A stretch of 59,266 nucleotides of DNA from Neelides folsomi (lineage: Eukaryota > Arthropoda > Collembola > Neelipleona > Neelidae): NCBI GenBank assembly GCA_034687125.1, contig JAQGBZ010000372.1:1-59266 (forward strand), read 5' to 3'. Below, piece by piece: positions 26,401 through 37,001 of the stretch. The translations under genes and the position numbers were made by a program. Every line of letters begins with the position of its first letter. Position 1 is the stretch's first letter. The notes below the pieces were generated by a model, which ran no database searches, had not been told where the DNA came from, and saw only the letters and a program-made list of their open reading frames with translations.

Positions 26401-29400
26401 CAGGACACCTGGGAAGACCCACTTTTACTACACAGAAAGGACCTGGGTTTTTTGCACAATTTTTCTTAGATCTCGTCTTCTGTCCTTTCATTTGGAGGAA
26501 ACCCTTTAATGGACAAAAGGACAGAGATCGAATGAGAAGGCAGAGCGTCCTGCTCTCCCTGCCATCAACAAAACGGAGCACCGATTCTGATTCAAATGAT
26601 GTAAAAACCATGTCGGCCTATTCATCTTCACCCTCTTCAAATCCCATTTGTCGGACCATAATGTTAATGTTTATTGTGAGCTCGTAAAAAGAGTCTTAAT
26701 AAGAGGAGATGCTAATAAGCTCACCATTTTCCGAGATTTATCCTTAATAAGGCTTGATTCGTCTGGAGAAGGGAGCAATTTGCATAAAAAGAAATGTGAT
26801 TTATGGAACGATTCCCATTCTCAAAGTGAATAATAAGCAAATTAAAACAATAAGTTATGATTTTATTGCTCATCTACCCTCAAATGATTACAAGGATGTT
26901 AGGATTATGCGACCTGTGTTATTTACTACATAAAAAGTTTCCTAGTTGAGCAAAAGCGTGTTCTCCTGTATTGTATTAGACCATAAATGATCATAAACGA
27001 TGTGGTCAGGAAAGTCAAGATGAAGATTTTAGTCGAGTGTTTTGGAACTTGGATCTCGTCTACTTAAAAGAAGAAACCCCATTATATAAAACACGCCGAA
27101 CTTGTTAACTTTCATCATCAATGTTTGAGTGAGCAAGAATATAAAACCAAATGGTCAATGATGGGCCCGTAATCTTAATTGTAAATATGATTTGTTCATG
27201 AAAAAGTAAATAGTAATATTACATAGTGTACAAAGAACGGAACGAGCCAACCTGTAGTTTGCTTCTACTCAAACTTTCCTCCTACCTCATTCCATTATTT
27301 TTTATTTGGCCAAATACCATTTCTGTATTTACAAAAGTATACAAACTCCCAAACCAACTACCATTATGACTCTTTACATAATACATACAGTCTCGGAATT
27401 TTCTTGATAAAGCAGTATGATATTTATAACTCCATAATAGTTATATTAATAAGGGTGAGGTTCATAGTATGCCGAGAGATTTATGTATGGTTGGCTTTGA
27501 TACAGGATTTTTATTAAAAATTCTTATAAATCATGTTTTTCTATGAAAAGTTTTATTCTGAGAAATTATTATTACAGAAAGTTTAAAACCAAATCATTTT
27601 GAGAATTTATGCAATGTATCATAAAATCATACTATAAAAAATCCAAATAATTTATTGGAAAGATTGTGTAAAATTATGAGACGAATGATGAAAGAAAATG
27701 AGATTTAAAACTTAAATGTTTTTGAGTTATGAAATATTTATATAATTTTGTGTCATAGGAGGAATTCAGACGACTTTTCCTATACCAATATCATAAGTTG
27801 AAAGGACTCATAATTAGCATTCTTTGGCTTCGAAGAGTATAATTTTTTAATATGTGTAAACAGACAAACATAAATTGAGAATGTTGTGGCAGTAGGGAAG
27901 AACAAAGTCGGAGAAATGAGACATGACAAATTTTTCTGGGTGTGTTTGGGGCTTGCGGTTCTTTAAAGATGGATACATCAAGGTTTCCCTTTCTTTCTGT
28001 TTCGCCGAGAAAATGTGACGAAAATAGAGAGTCATGTTTGCATATGATAAAGTTGACAGGAGGATTGGCCAACGTCCAAATTCAACACTATTTAAAACGC
28101 AGATAGACCTCATCCAACTTTGCAATAATTTCAATCTATCTTCATTCCGCATCAGTTTAACTTCTCATCGTTCAATTCATCCCCATCATTGATTTTTATA
28201 TTGATCATCATTTACAATAATTACTGTTTGCATAATTTTTTATAAATCCAAAATCCAAATAAATAATTTTGTTTAGGGTTCCCGAATTTCCCTCTTATTG
28301 AATACTGATGATGTTAGAAGTGAATGTGTATTTATGATAAAAATAGTTTTTAGCAAAAAAAAGTTTTCTTAAGCAGGAGGATTTACGTAGATTCAAAAAT
28401 TTATGAGGCTGAATATATTGGAATTGGAATTAGGAGGGAATTTATTCCAATTATGTCGTAGAACCTCCTTTTGAAACTCAATTGAAAAGAATTGTGATTT
28501 TCTCTTTGGATGTCTTGTCAGATTGAACAATTCCCCAAACTTTTGTTGTATTTAAATTCTCTCAGACTTCACATGGACAGAAAAATAAAAATGAAGAAAG
28601 GAGAGACTTAAAGTGAAATACGAAACAATTCGTTCCGGCCTTCTTTTCTGTGAACCTCCCTACTTTTTCACGTTTCCAGACTTGAGTCAAAACTCTAATT
28701 CCTCTAAGGTTCTCCATTTGGTTCAGATATATTCACATATAACTACACATTTACTTATCTATGAAGTGGGGCTATGCATGCACTTAAAGTTCCCTTGGCT
28801 CAATGTAAGGTAGTTACACTTAAGATCAAATGGTATTCATGAGGAACCCTTGGCCCAATATAAGGACGAAGGAAAGAATAGTGTTTAGGTTGTGGTGTTG
28901 GTCCTAAACTCTTCTGTGTCAATTTCTTGTGACACCTCGCCCCATTCACTTTTCCAACTAACCGTAAAAACGTCCATTATTTCTACCTAACAAAGGAACC
29001 ATTCTATTTTCCCAGTTGTCCATATGTCTCAAATCTCTTTGGAAGCCTGGAAGGAGATTTCATCTTTCGAACCCCAAACCTCGAGCTCTAGCCCTTTTCC
29101 AGCCTTATTTTAAGTGGAATATCGAGTCGTCAAAGTCTCCTTCACTTTGGCTCTACAGTTGACCAATCTCCAAATCTCTACCTTATTTACTTCAAAAATG
29201 TCTTTAACTGATAAATAATTTCTTAGACCTTGAGCCTCGTAGGTGGTACAGGCCTTGAGCATCAGGCAATTCCTGGGATTGAGAATCAAAATTCACTTGA
29301 GTCAAGTCAACCCGAACAATGTAAATTCCTTGGATCTTTGGAAAGGATTTGAAAATACTTTCTTTCTCAGCGTTGGACCTCACTGTGAAAGTGACATTTT

Positions 29401-31485
29401 TATGAGGGTACTTGAACCATTTTGGGTGGCTCGGACCAACGAATTCACAAAATCCTAGATATACAATCTTCATTTCCAATTCATTCGACATGGTCAATCT
29501 TCTTTACGCATTGAATTTCGTAACGGATCTTTAAAACTCCCCTTTTTGCATTTTTAAACTTCAACTCATTGTAGACCGAATAAATTATTTAAAAGATATT
29601 AAAAGAAATAAACACTTTATGAAATATTAACAGATATAGTATATTGTCGGTGTTGTGATCATTGAATGCTTAAAGTCGCGCTTTATTATCAAGACTTGGT
29701 AAAACCAAGTTTAAGAAAGATTCGTAAATAGAAAAGTTCCTTAAATGCAAGTGAAGTGAATATAAAAACAGAATTTTTTATTGTACCTGATTGCAAGCAG
29801 AAAGACACGACCCACTGGCTTTGTCACAGCAGGCGGATTCTAAAAGGGAGAAATAAGTGATTCATTAAGAACTTTCATTGTCAAAAGATTTAATTAAGTA
29901 AATGGAGATAAGATTAGAAGATGATACTGTTCAATTAACTTAATTACTATTTTACTATAATTATTCAACTTTTCCAAGTTTGAGCATAAAAACATTCGTT
30001 CATGTAGTTTTGAAAACTTTTGAATTACAAAACCCTCAGGGAAATATGTAATTGAGATTAAAAACAATTAAATAATTCATTTCAATAAGGAGACCTTCAT
30101 TCTAAAAACTGAACATGGTCTTACTAAACTATGTAAAAGTAGTTTAAGCAAATAATTGGGATAGCACTGAAGACTCACAGAAATGAATTAGAGAGAAATG
30201 CTTAAATGTAAATCAGATGGGCCATGTGTGGGAAATTGGTCTCATAGGGAATAGAAAGCCGGCTCCACCCATTTCCAAAAAACTTCAAAGGAGAATCTTT
30301 TTAGCGTATTTGTGTAAGTGACACAGCGTGGTTCGCGGTGGCCCTTGATGTAATAAAACTCCTATCTTCTTATAAACCCAAAGAGACAATGTATCCACGT
30401 CTCGTTAACGCTCAAACCGCCATTTGTTGGTATTCAGCCCGAGATCCGCAGGAGAGAAATAGGAGCAATAATAAATGAACACGTGGCGGACCCTTTTCAT
30501 GAATTGAGCAAGGGAAAGAGCTGAGGAATTGAAGAAGTGTATGAGGGCAATGTGTTCGGTGTATCCCAGTCACCAGGGGATGGTTTTAATTTGTGGAGAA
30601 TAGTTGGAGATGAAGGAGAGAATCAGAAAAGACTGCAGGAGACAAAGGTGAGGAAGAAGATACAACGACGCTGGAATGGGATAAATGTGGAGAGGATTTG
30701 AGGTTGAGCCTACAAGGGACCTCCTGCAGATATACGAAATTTCTTATTTGGCTCCGAGCACTCGGGCAGGGAGACTTACATAAAATTACACAGTCCCTGA
30801 TTTAAGATAGAATGAAATCAAATCCGCTTCTTGACCACCTCTTACTTAACCCCTTTCTTTTTGGTCTGGCAAAGGCACCGCCAAGAGTCTCCTGATATTT
30901 TAAGCCTTTCCCTCATTCTACAAAGAATGCCGAGAGTTAACTTGTAACAAAATTACGGTCCTGATTTCCAAATTCGGCAAAACTTCTTTTCAAAATTACA
31001 CTTTCACATGAAGACTCTTCAACTCCTTTCCAAACATTTGAAAATAATTATGAATATTATTTATTATTTATCCTTATTTATAACATGCATAAGGTTTAAT
31101 GGTTTTCTTTTTTTGATTAACATTCAAATATTTAATGGAAGATAACCATTTTTGATTCAAGGAATATTTTCAATTGCACGAATGTACTGTTTAACCATGT
31201 TATGCAGATGCGATTTAAGACACAAGTGTACTTATTGTTAGTTACTTTTTTTCGAGTAGGCGAAAACTTATAATTAATCTCATTAAATGTAGATGCTAAA
31301 AGTTCCTAAAAAATGACACATTGAAAAGAGAAAAGTTTGAGAAATCTCAAAGAACCAAAATAATGGCAAACATTCTTACCAGTAGAAACCCCGGGTTGAA
31401 TTCCACACAGAAGAACGGCGAAAAAAGCAGCGACGGAATAAAAATTCCAAAGTAAAAGCTCACCGGAAAACATTTTCAACTTCAT
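5469..31485 (-). CDS. RECK: RECK: GPI-anchored, cysteine-rich protein with Kazal motifs (993 aa, 15 exons)
   Basis: Membrane-anchored extracellular regulator; in vertebrates it inhibits metalloproteinases and acts with GPR124 in Wnt7 signalling. Exons: 31380-31485, 29787-29839, 24249-24338, 14555-14591, 10327-10490, 9578-9782, 9238-9371, 8787-8896, 8067-8200, 7498-7958, 6865-7370, 6622-6776, 6095-6498, 5702-5989, 5469-5603; every junction is GT..AG and in phase. Signal peptide at residues 1-34. Five CC-knot repeats follow, each CC..C..C (ACCDKASGSCLSAC, YCCSSALTEVCKVSC, KCCGQSGKPDCKVAC, PCCSRGRNQECQEAC, HCCHRGTSQICRKLC), up to about residue 315. A frizzled-like Cys-rich region covers about 345-500 (EPCELGCEGLSFC, AFNNRPSELFRRCN). 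Kazal modules lie between about 640 and 800 (CNCPSTRKPVCGSNGKTY, EGPICGVDGETYSSEC). The last exon ends in Ser/Gly residues and a hydrophobic tail (SLIFLLLLSMIGCFF), a GPI signal. Length is close to human RECK (971 aa). A second in-frame ATG at 31473 is possible. Confidence 0.95.
8416..8449. repeat. Perfect 15-bp inverted repeat with 4-nt loop in a RECK intron
   Basis: Arm 8416-8430 (AAGGAGGAATCCATT) is the exact reverse complement of 8435-8449, with loop AGGA. It lies in the RECK intron between the exons at 8067-8200 and 8787-8896. On either strand the transcript would form an unbroken 15-bp stem. Pairing stops beyond the arms (8415 G, 8450 A). No function is known. Confidence 0.7.
13255..13306. 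repeat. 14-bp tandem duplication followed by a short palindrome
   Basis: GTGAGTTTGACTCT occurs twice head to tail at 13255-13268 and 13269-13282. It is followed at 13290-13306 by GAAGACTT-C-AAGTCTTC, an 8-bp inverted repeat around one base. It lies inside a RECK intron and probably reflects replication slippage. Confidence 0.6.
13665..13692. repeat. Second 14-bp tandem duplication in the same RECK intron
   Basis: TCTATTCGAGGAG followed by T or A is repeated at 13665-13678 and 13679-13692, with only the last base differing. It has the same unit length as the duplication about 400 bases to the left, but the sequence is unrelated. Confidence 0.55.
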
Positions 31486-34400
31486 GTTGAGAAATTAATG
31501 AAAAAACGGATGGTAAATGAAAGAACAAACTAAGGAGTCTTCATGATTCGGAAAACTTCTCACATTTTGTTTTTTTCACATCTTCACTGGTGAAAGATCG
31601 GATCGGGTGAATCCGCCGAGTACCGAGGGGCTAATTAATTGAACTGATTCTCTTAGTTATAGCAAGTGGTTTTTATGGGAAGAAGATGTTGCGGGGGAAT
31701 GAGAGGCACGTGTCAGGTCTTCATGGATGCGGCACGCATGGAGGATCCTTCCCTGTGCGAGCGATACAGTGGACTGGAGAGCCTGCCAAGAACCTCCGCT
31801 CTTAAGTATGGGTTCCTTCTTGAAGAGATGATCTTTGTATGTGGCCCATCCACCAACCATCCGTCCCTCGCTTCCAACGAGGGAACTCCGTGAACTTCCC
31901 CTCACAGTTAGGAAAGTTGGAAGGGCCCTTCGCCCTCACACCCAATATTTCACAAGAAATATTCACAGCCGTTCTTTCTCCAACTTATCCAAATGACACT
32001 CGGCAACTTTCTCATATTTGTCAACTTTATTGCTCATCTTCAAATCTGGACCAGATTTGTAGAACTGAAGAATTTGCTATCTGCTACAAATAACCTACAA
32101 AACATCATTGTCATCTTTTATTCTTCCCCATCAAATCATGAATTTTTACAACCCGGTTCAGAATGAGTGTTGGAAAAATGTTTTGCAAATATTGGTACTA
32201 TCTACATGGCATAAATAAGTTTATGGGGTAGATAAGGACTATCGAATTTTAAACCCTTTTTATGCAATAGTTATATTTATAAATTGAAGAATATAAAACT
32301 ACCAGTGTACTCGTACGAATTTTAAGTGTGGTTTAGCCATAACCTTTGAATGCTTGGATAGTAAAAAGTAGAATTGCATTATTAGTAAAGTTGAGTATGA
32401 AGCAGAGTTTTAGAGATTGAATTTTAAGAGGGTGTTTTAAGAACGACCCTTCAAGATTCCCTGAATCCCTGACTCTGGCTGTGAAGGAAAATTGTGTAGA
32501 GTTCATCGGGACTTGGACAGGAGCTGTAAGAATGGGCCCATCCCTCCTGAAGTCAGTCCCTCTCACTTGGACATCCGGATAGGCTCGAGCTGTGGGGGGT
32601 AGAAAAGAAATAAACATTTTTCTGCTACGACACCAGGAGAACTCAAATGTAGAAACTGCTTCAAGTGATACGATTCCTTGACATGCACAACCCTCTTCAA
32701 TCAACTATTCTTCATTCGGGTCATCATTCTTACAAGTTCGAACAGGAGTTGCCGTCTTTGGGAGTTCGATTGGAATTCACACAAGCATCTCCATTCTCCT
32801 GGGATCATTCTCCGTTAAACGGAGGCGTCAATTTAAAATTGAATTATTTATTGATCATCTATAAAATACACAATACAAACACAATACCTTTAATTGAAAT
32901 GTCAAAATATGTGATCATGATCATTCACGAACAAACGCATTTTAATTAAAGGATTATATTATATAATACTCACACATACCTGTACTTACACACAAATAAA
33001 TTTGGCAGTAATACTTATGTGGAATTTAACAATGTATTTGGAAATATTAATGCATGAAATATTTGTAAATGGAAAATTATATGTGTAATGTTTTAACATT
33101 CATAAAGAGTCTTGAATTAAAAATGATCTTTATCAATTAACTATATAATATAAATATTCATTATAGGTAAGAATCGATATATTGGATAACCTATTGTTAA
33201 CTTATTAGAGTTTGTAATCAAGATTGTGAAGCTTGAAAATGAATTAGGCCGTTAATTATATTACTAAATAGAAGCAATAAAAATTAACGGAATCTCTTGT
33301 TTCACGTGTGGTCCGTTTGAGCAGTGGCAGTAGGAGGTTGGCCATTGAGTAAACAATTGGTTTCTTATATACAAATCCGTCCAGCCCTTTCTCTGCCCAT
33401 CTGAAGATGAAAAATTGGGGGGAAGAAATTTGTGAGTGTGTACGTGTGGAAGAGGACGTAAAAGAATAAGATAATGCAAGGAGGATCTCCAAGGAACTTT
33501 TATGGCCAATTGACCAATTTATAGCCCTTTTGTTTGGGAGACCCTTTCTCAAGTCTTGGGTGGCGACCCTTATCACAACTTATTATTATCACTACCATTT
33601 TCCAAACCATAATTCATCATTGCTTTCATTAGTCAACATCTGAATATTCATTTCACTCAATCTTCCATCAGTGTTCCTCCTCTTCATTAACATCCTTTAA
33701 ATAACAATGTTGGTTACATAGACGAGGACTGCATAATCGATGCCTTAAATATATTTTTGGTAAAACCTTAGAGATCTAAAGATCTACCTGTGATGAATCT
33801 AATTAAGGATCAATAACTGAAAAAGAGTCGGGATAAAACATATCCACCTGTGATATGAATGGATAAATTTTTCAACGACCACCATTTTTCATATCAAATT
33901 CATTTCATTTCATAGCAGACTCATCTCTGAATAAATATTTGGTCTACTTTAGTATTATTCACACATTACATCTATGTATGTACTATAGTAAACTATTTCT
34001 CCAAATGATTAATGAATATTACTGATATTTACTTTAGCAGTAAAATAAGTGGTAAAAATGAAATATGAAGTTCTGTCAAAGAGTCATTCATAACACTAGC
34101 CATACCTCCGAGTTAGTGTAATAGAATTCGAATGTCTATTAAGACGTTCATAAATCTTGAAAATATTTGTGTACGGTAGTATTGTAGTAGTTCTCGTGTT
34201 CTTCCTTATAAGTTCACGGCAATTTAGGGTTAAAGATTAGGTAGCAAAGCGAAGATAATTTGGAAACTGATGACAAAGGAAAAATAATTATCTGTGGGGG
34301 AGCTTCATTCTTTAACCCACAGCTATTGTTTTAACTTTTCTCTTACTATGTCTAACAACTCTAACATACTATTCTTATCTTGATTTAGAAATACGTAAAC

Positions 34401-37001
34401 TTAATATTCTATAAATTCAACATCAATTTGAGTAGATTTTTTATAATAAAATAATTACATACATTAATTACAATAAGTATACCGAAGAATAGATAAAGAA
34501 GTTTAAATTAACTTCATAAACTTTATGGGACAAGGCGAGAACTTTTACATAAATAACAAACTCATGGGCCGATTTTACATTCCATTCATTTGCGGTGCTT
34601 ATGAATTTTTGTTTAACGAAATCTTGGAATACTCTCGCAGAATTTTCCTTAATAGAAACTTCTACTGAAGTTAAAATGTTCCGAGGAGTTTTAAATTAGT
34701 ATTCAGAAGAGATCTGGTGGTTCTCAAGTGGGTGTATCAATAAATAAAACAAAACAACACCTGCTCAAGGAGGAAAGTTCATTTTGACAATTTATCTTTT
34801 CCCTCTACAACTTCCTGCAGATCGGCCAAAGTGGCAAATTGCCCGCTTTGAAGAACAACTTACAATGCAAGTAAGCTAACTTGTCTTGATTGCCAACTGA
34901 GCAGTTGGAACGATTCTCATTCCAAATCTTTTATTTGAGTTCAATGAATCAAGTTCTCCCCATATCTCCACATTCACCTTAAAATTTGAATTGTTTAGAG
35001 AGAAGGAGCTCCTTTGACTTTAATTCATATTTATATATTCTTGACAGCTTGACACATGCTGAGGCTCTAAAAGTGTTTTGTAGACACGCACTAATTCAGA
35101 TAGAAATCATTGCAGCTTCTCAGTCGTTGTTTTTCATTTTAACAACTACTTTTTTTTTAATACCACCCGATTCAAGTTTTTGTTCCGTTTCATACGTCAA
35201 ATGGGGATATTGAATTTCAAATAAAATAAATGGCATGCGATATTTTAATGTTTGGGGAAAGGGTTTGAGAGAGGAATGAAAGTGGAAAATGACGATGGGG
35301 CAATATTTGTATTTTGCTGGTTAAGCAGTTGTCGGATCGGTTTGATTGAAATTCTTCTTACAATCAAAATACAAAAGCCGTACATCCTTTTTAAAAAAAG
35401 GTCTTTGAAGTTTTCAATAGCGATCAAATTGAGGGAGGCCTTCCTCTTTTTAAAGCTTTATAAAAGGCCCGTGCCATGAAGCCGCTTCACGCTCAATGAG
35501 ACCGACTCAATTGAAGCCAATAACCGTAAAATTTCTCGTTTCGCTCCTACTTAAATTTTATCCAAATCTGGGACCATTTTGGAATTTACAAAATATAAGA
35601 TTCCTTTCTTATGGTTTTCCTTTTCCCAAACACAACTCCTCCATTATAAACCTTGTTATAGGTACAAATGGAATAAGAATAGAGATTTCATGACAAATTG
35701 TCCATAGTGCTTTTCAAATTACAAATTGTTCTAAATGTAAGTAAATCCATAGTCAGTACTTACATTATTAAATATTAATATATTTGAAGGACGCTTTTAA
35801 AGCCTTAAAATTTTGATTTGGAACATTGGAACAGGAATTTATTTTACTCTTGAAAGATAAACCCTAATAGTAGTAATACATGTAGTACCATATATTCTTC
35901 ATATCCTTGTTATTTGAAGGAAAGATTCGTTTTTACAATGAAGTTATTACAAATTGTTAGAGCAAGATTAGAACTACTAATAATTTATTTTAGTTGAGGT
36001 TTAATAAACTTTAACCAAGGAGTGCTAAGGAGTAAAAATATAAAAAAGGCAAAAAAGATCCCTTCCTTGCGTATAAAATTTTTGAAATGCGGAGAAAAGG
36101 GATCCTCGTATTCTGAATGAGAATGATTTGTAAAGGGAGAGGCGGATGTTTAAGATAGGAGTGAATTGAAAGCGGGTTTACAAAGGTGTATGGGATTAGT
36201 GTGAGGATGTTGGTCGCAAAGCGGCGGAACAACAACGAGACTTTATTCTTGGTTCCAGTTCCAGGTGATGCAAAGGTGAGTCAGAATTCACAATTGAATT
36301 GGACTTCAAAGGAGCCGGACTCTTTGCTCTCTCAAGAAAGAGAATAACGACGGGATCTTGTGACAATGTTCCACCATAATAATCGAGTTTCATTATATCA
36401 CATTATTTATCCTCATCAACAATACCTCTTTCCCTTCACATCTATTCAACATTTATTGTGAGATTCGGTCAACTGCGCTTCTCAATTAGTTACCTCTTTC
36501 ACAGCGGCTGTTTATTTATTGCTTTTCATTATTAATTCCAAATTCTTGAGCTTAAACTATACAAACGTGATGAATTCTACAAGACCTTTAGTAAACTAAT
36601 GAAACCTCCATGAAGATTTGCAATCTGTAATAAATTCCCTTATACATACCTTGGGACTCTGCAGTATGCTAACTAATTGTATGCAAGCATACATTGACAT
36701 TGTACTATGAACTTCACGACCACTAATCTTTATTATTCGAACACTAAGATTAAAGATCATTACTTTAATTTAATTCCAATGACTTTTATTACAGATAAGT
36801 TATAAAAAGATGTCCATGAAACACATTCTGCATCATTGGGGAGGAATCTGCAAGTTGGAATGTTGAATCGATTCCCCTATGACGACAATAATCGATTCAT
36901 TCAATTTATAAGTTCTAAAATAGCAACAAAGTAACTCAGTTTTATACACATTAAATTAACGTTGTTTTGCTTCTTGTATCGTTAAGTGTTGGACCCTTCA
37001 A
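31486..37001. other. Intergenic region between divergent RECK and TPH-type genes; no firm gene
   Basis: Should contain the promoters of RECK (minus) and the coiled-coil gene (plus). One stretch on the minus strand, open from an acceptor-like CCCCCCACAG ending at 32590 down to 32333, reads like coding sequence (YPDVQVRGTDFRRDGPILT). I cannot join it to a start, a second exon or a family. Open frames at 31666-31893, 31657-31905, 33256-33576, 35252-35479 and 36196-36393 look like chance. No RNA gene or transposon was recognised. Confidence 0.5.

Larger units (their letters stand above)
10491..31379. other. Four large RECK introns containing three short exons
   Basis: About 20.9 kb made of introns of 4.1, 9.7, 5.4 and 1.5 kb. 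They surround the RECK exons at 14555-14591 (37 nt), 24249-24338 (90 nt) and 29787-29839 (53 nt). By eye the middle (about 13-29 kb) is less AT-rich than the intergenic DNA at 52-54 kb. It has many purine-rich runs and many open frames of 80-180 codons on both strands. The longest is minus 23624-24166. None shows a family match, a signal peptide with splice context, or consistent exon joining, so I call no nested gene. Short tandem duplications occur near 13.3 and 13.7 kb. Regulatory elements are plausible but not proven. Confidence 0.6.

Noticed and set aside
31657..31905. Overlapping 75- and 82-codon frames on opposite strands just upstream of RECK
   Set aside because: Neither resembles a family or carries conserved-looking motifs; probably the promoter or 5' UTR region of RECK.
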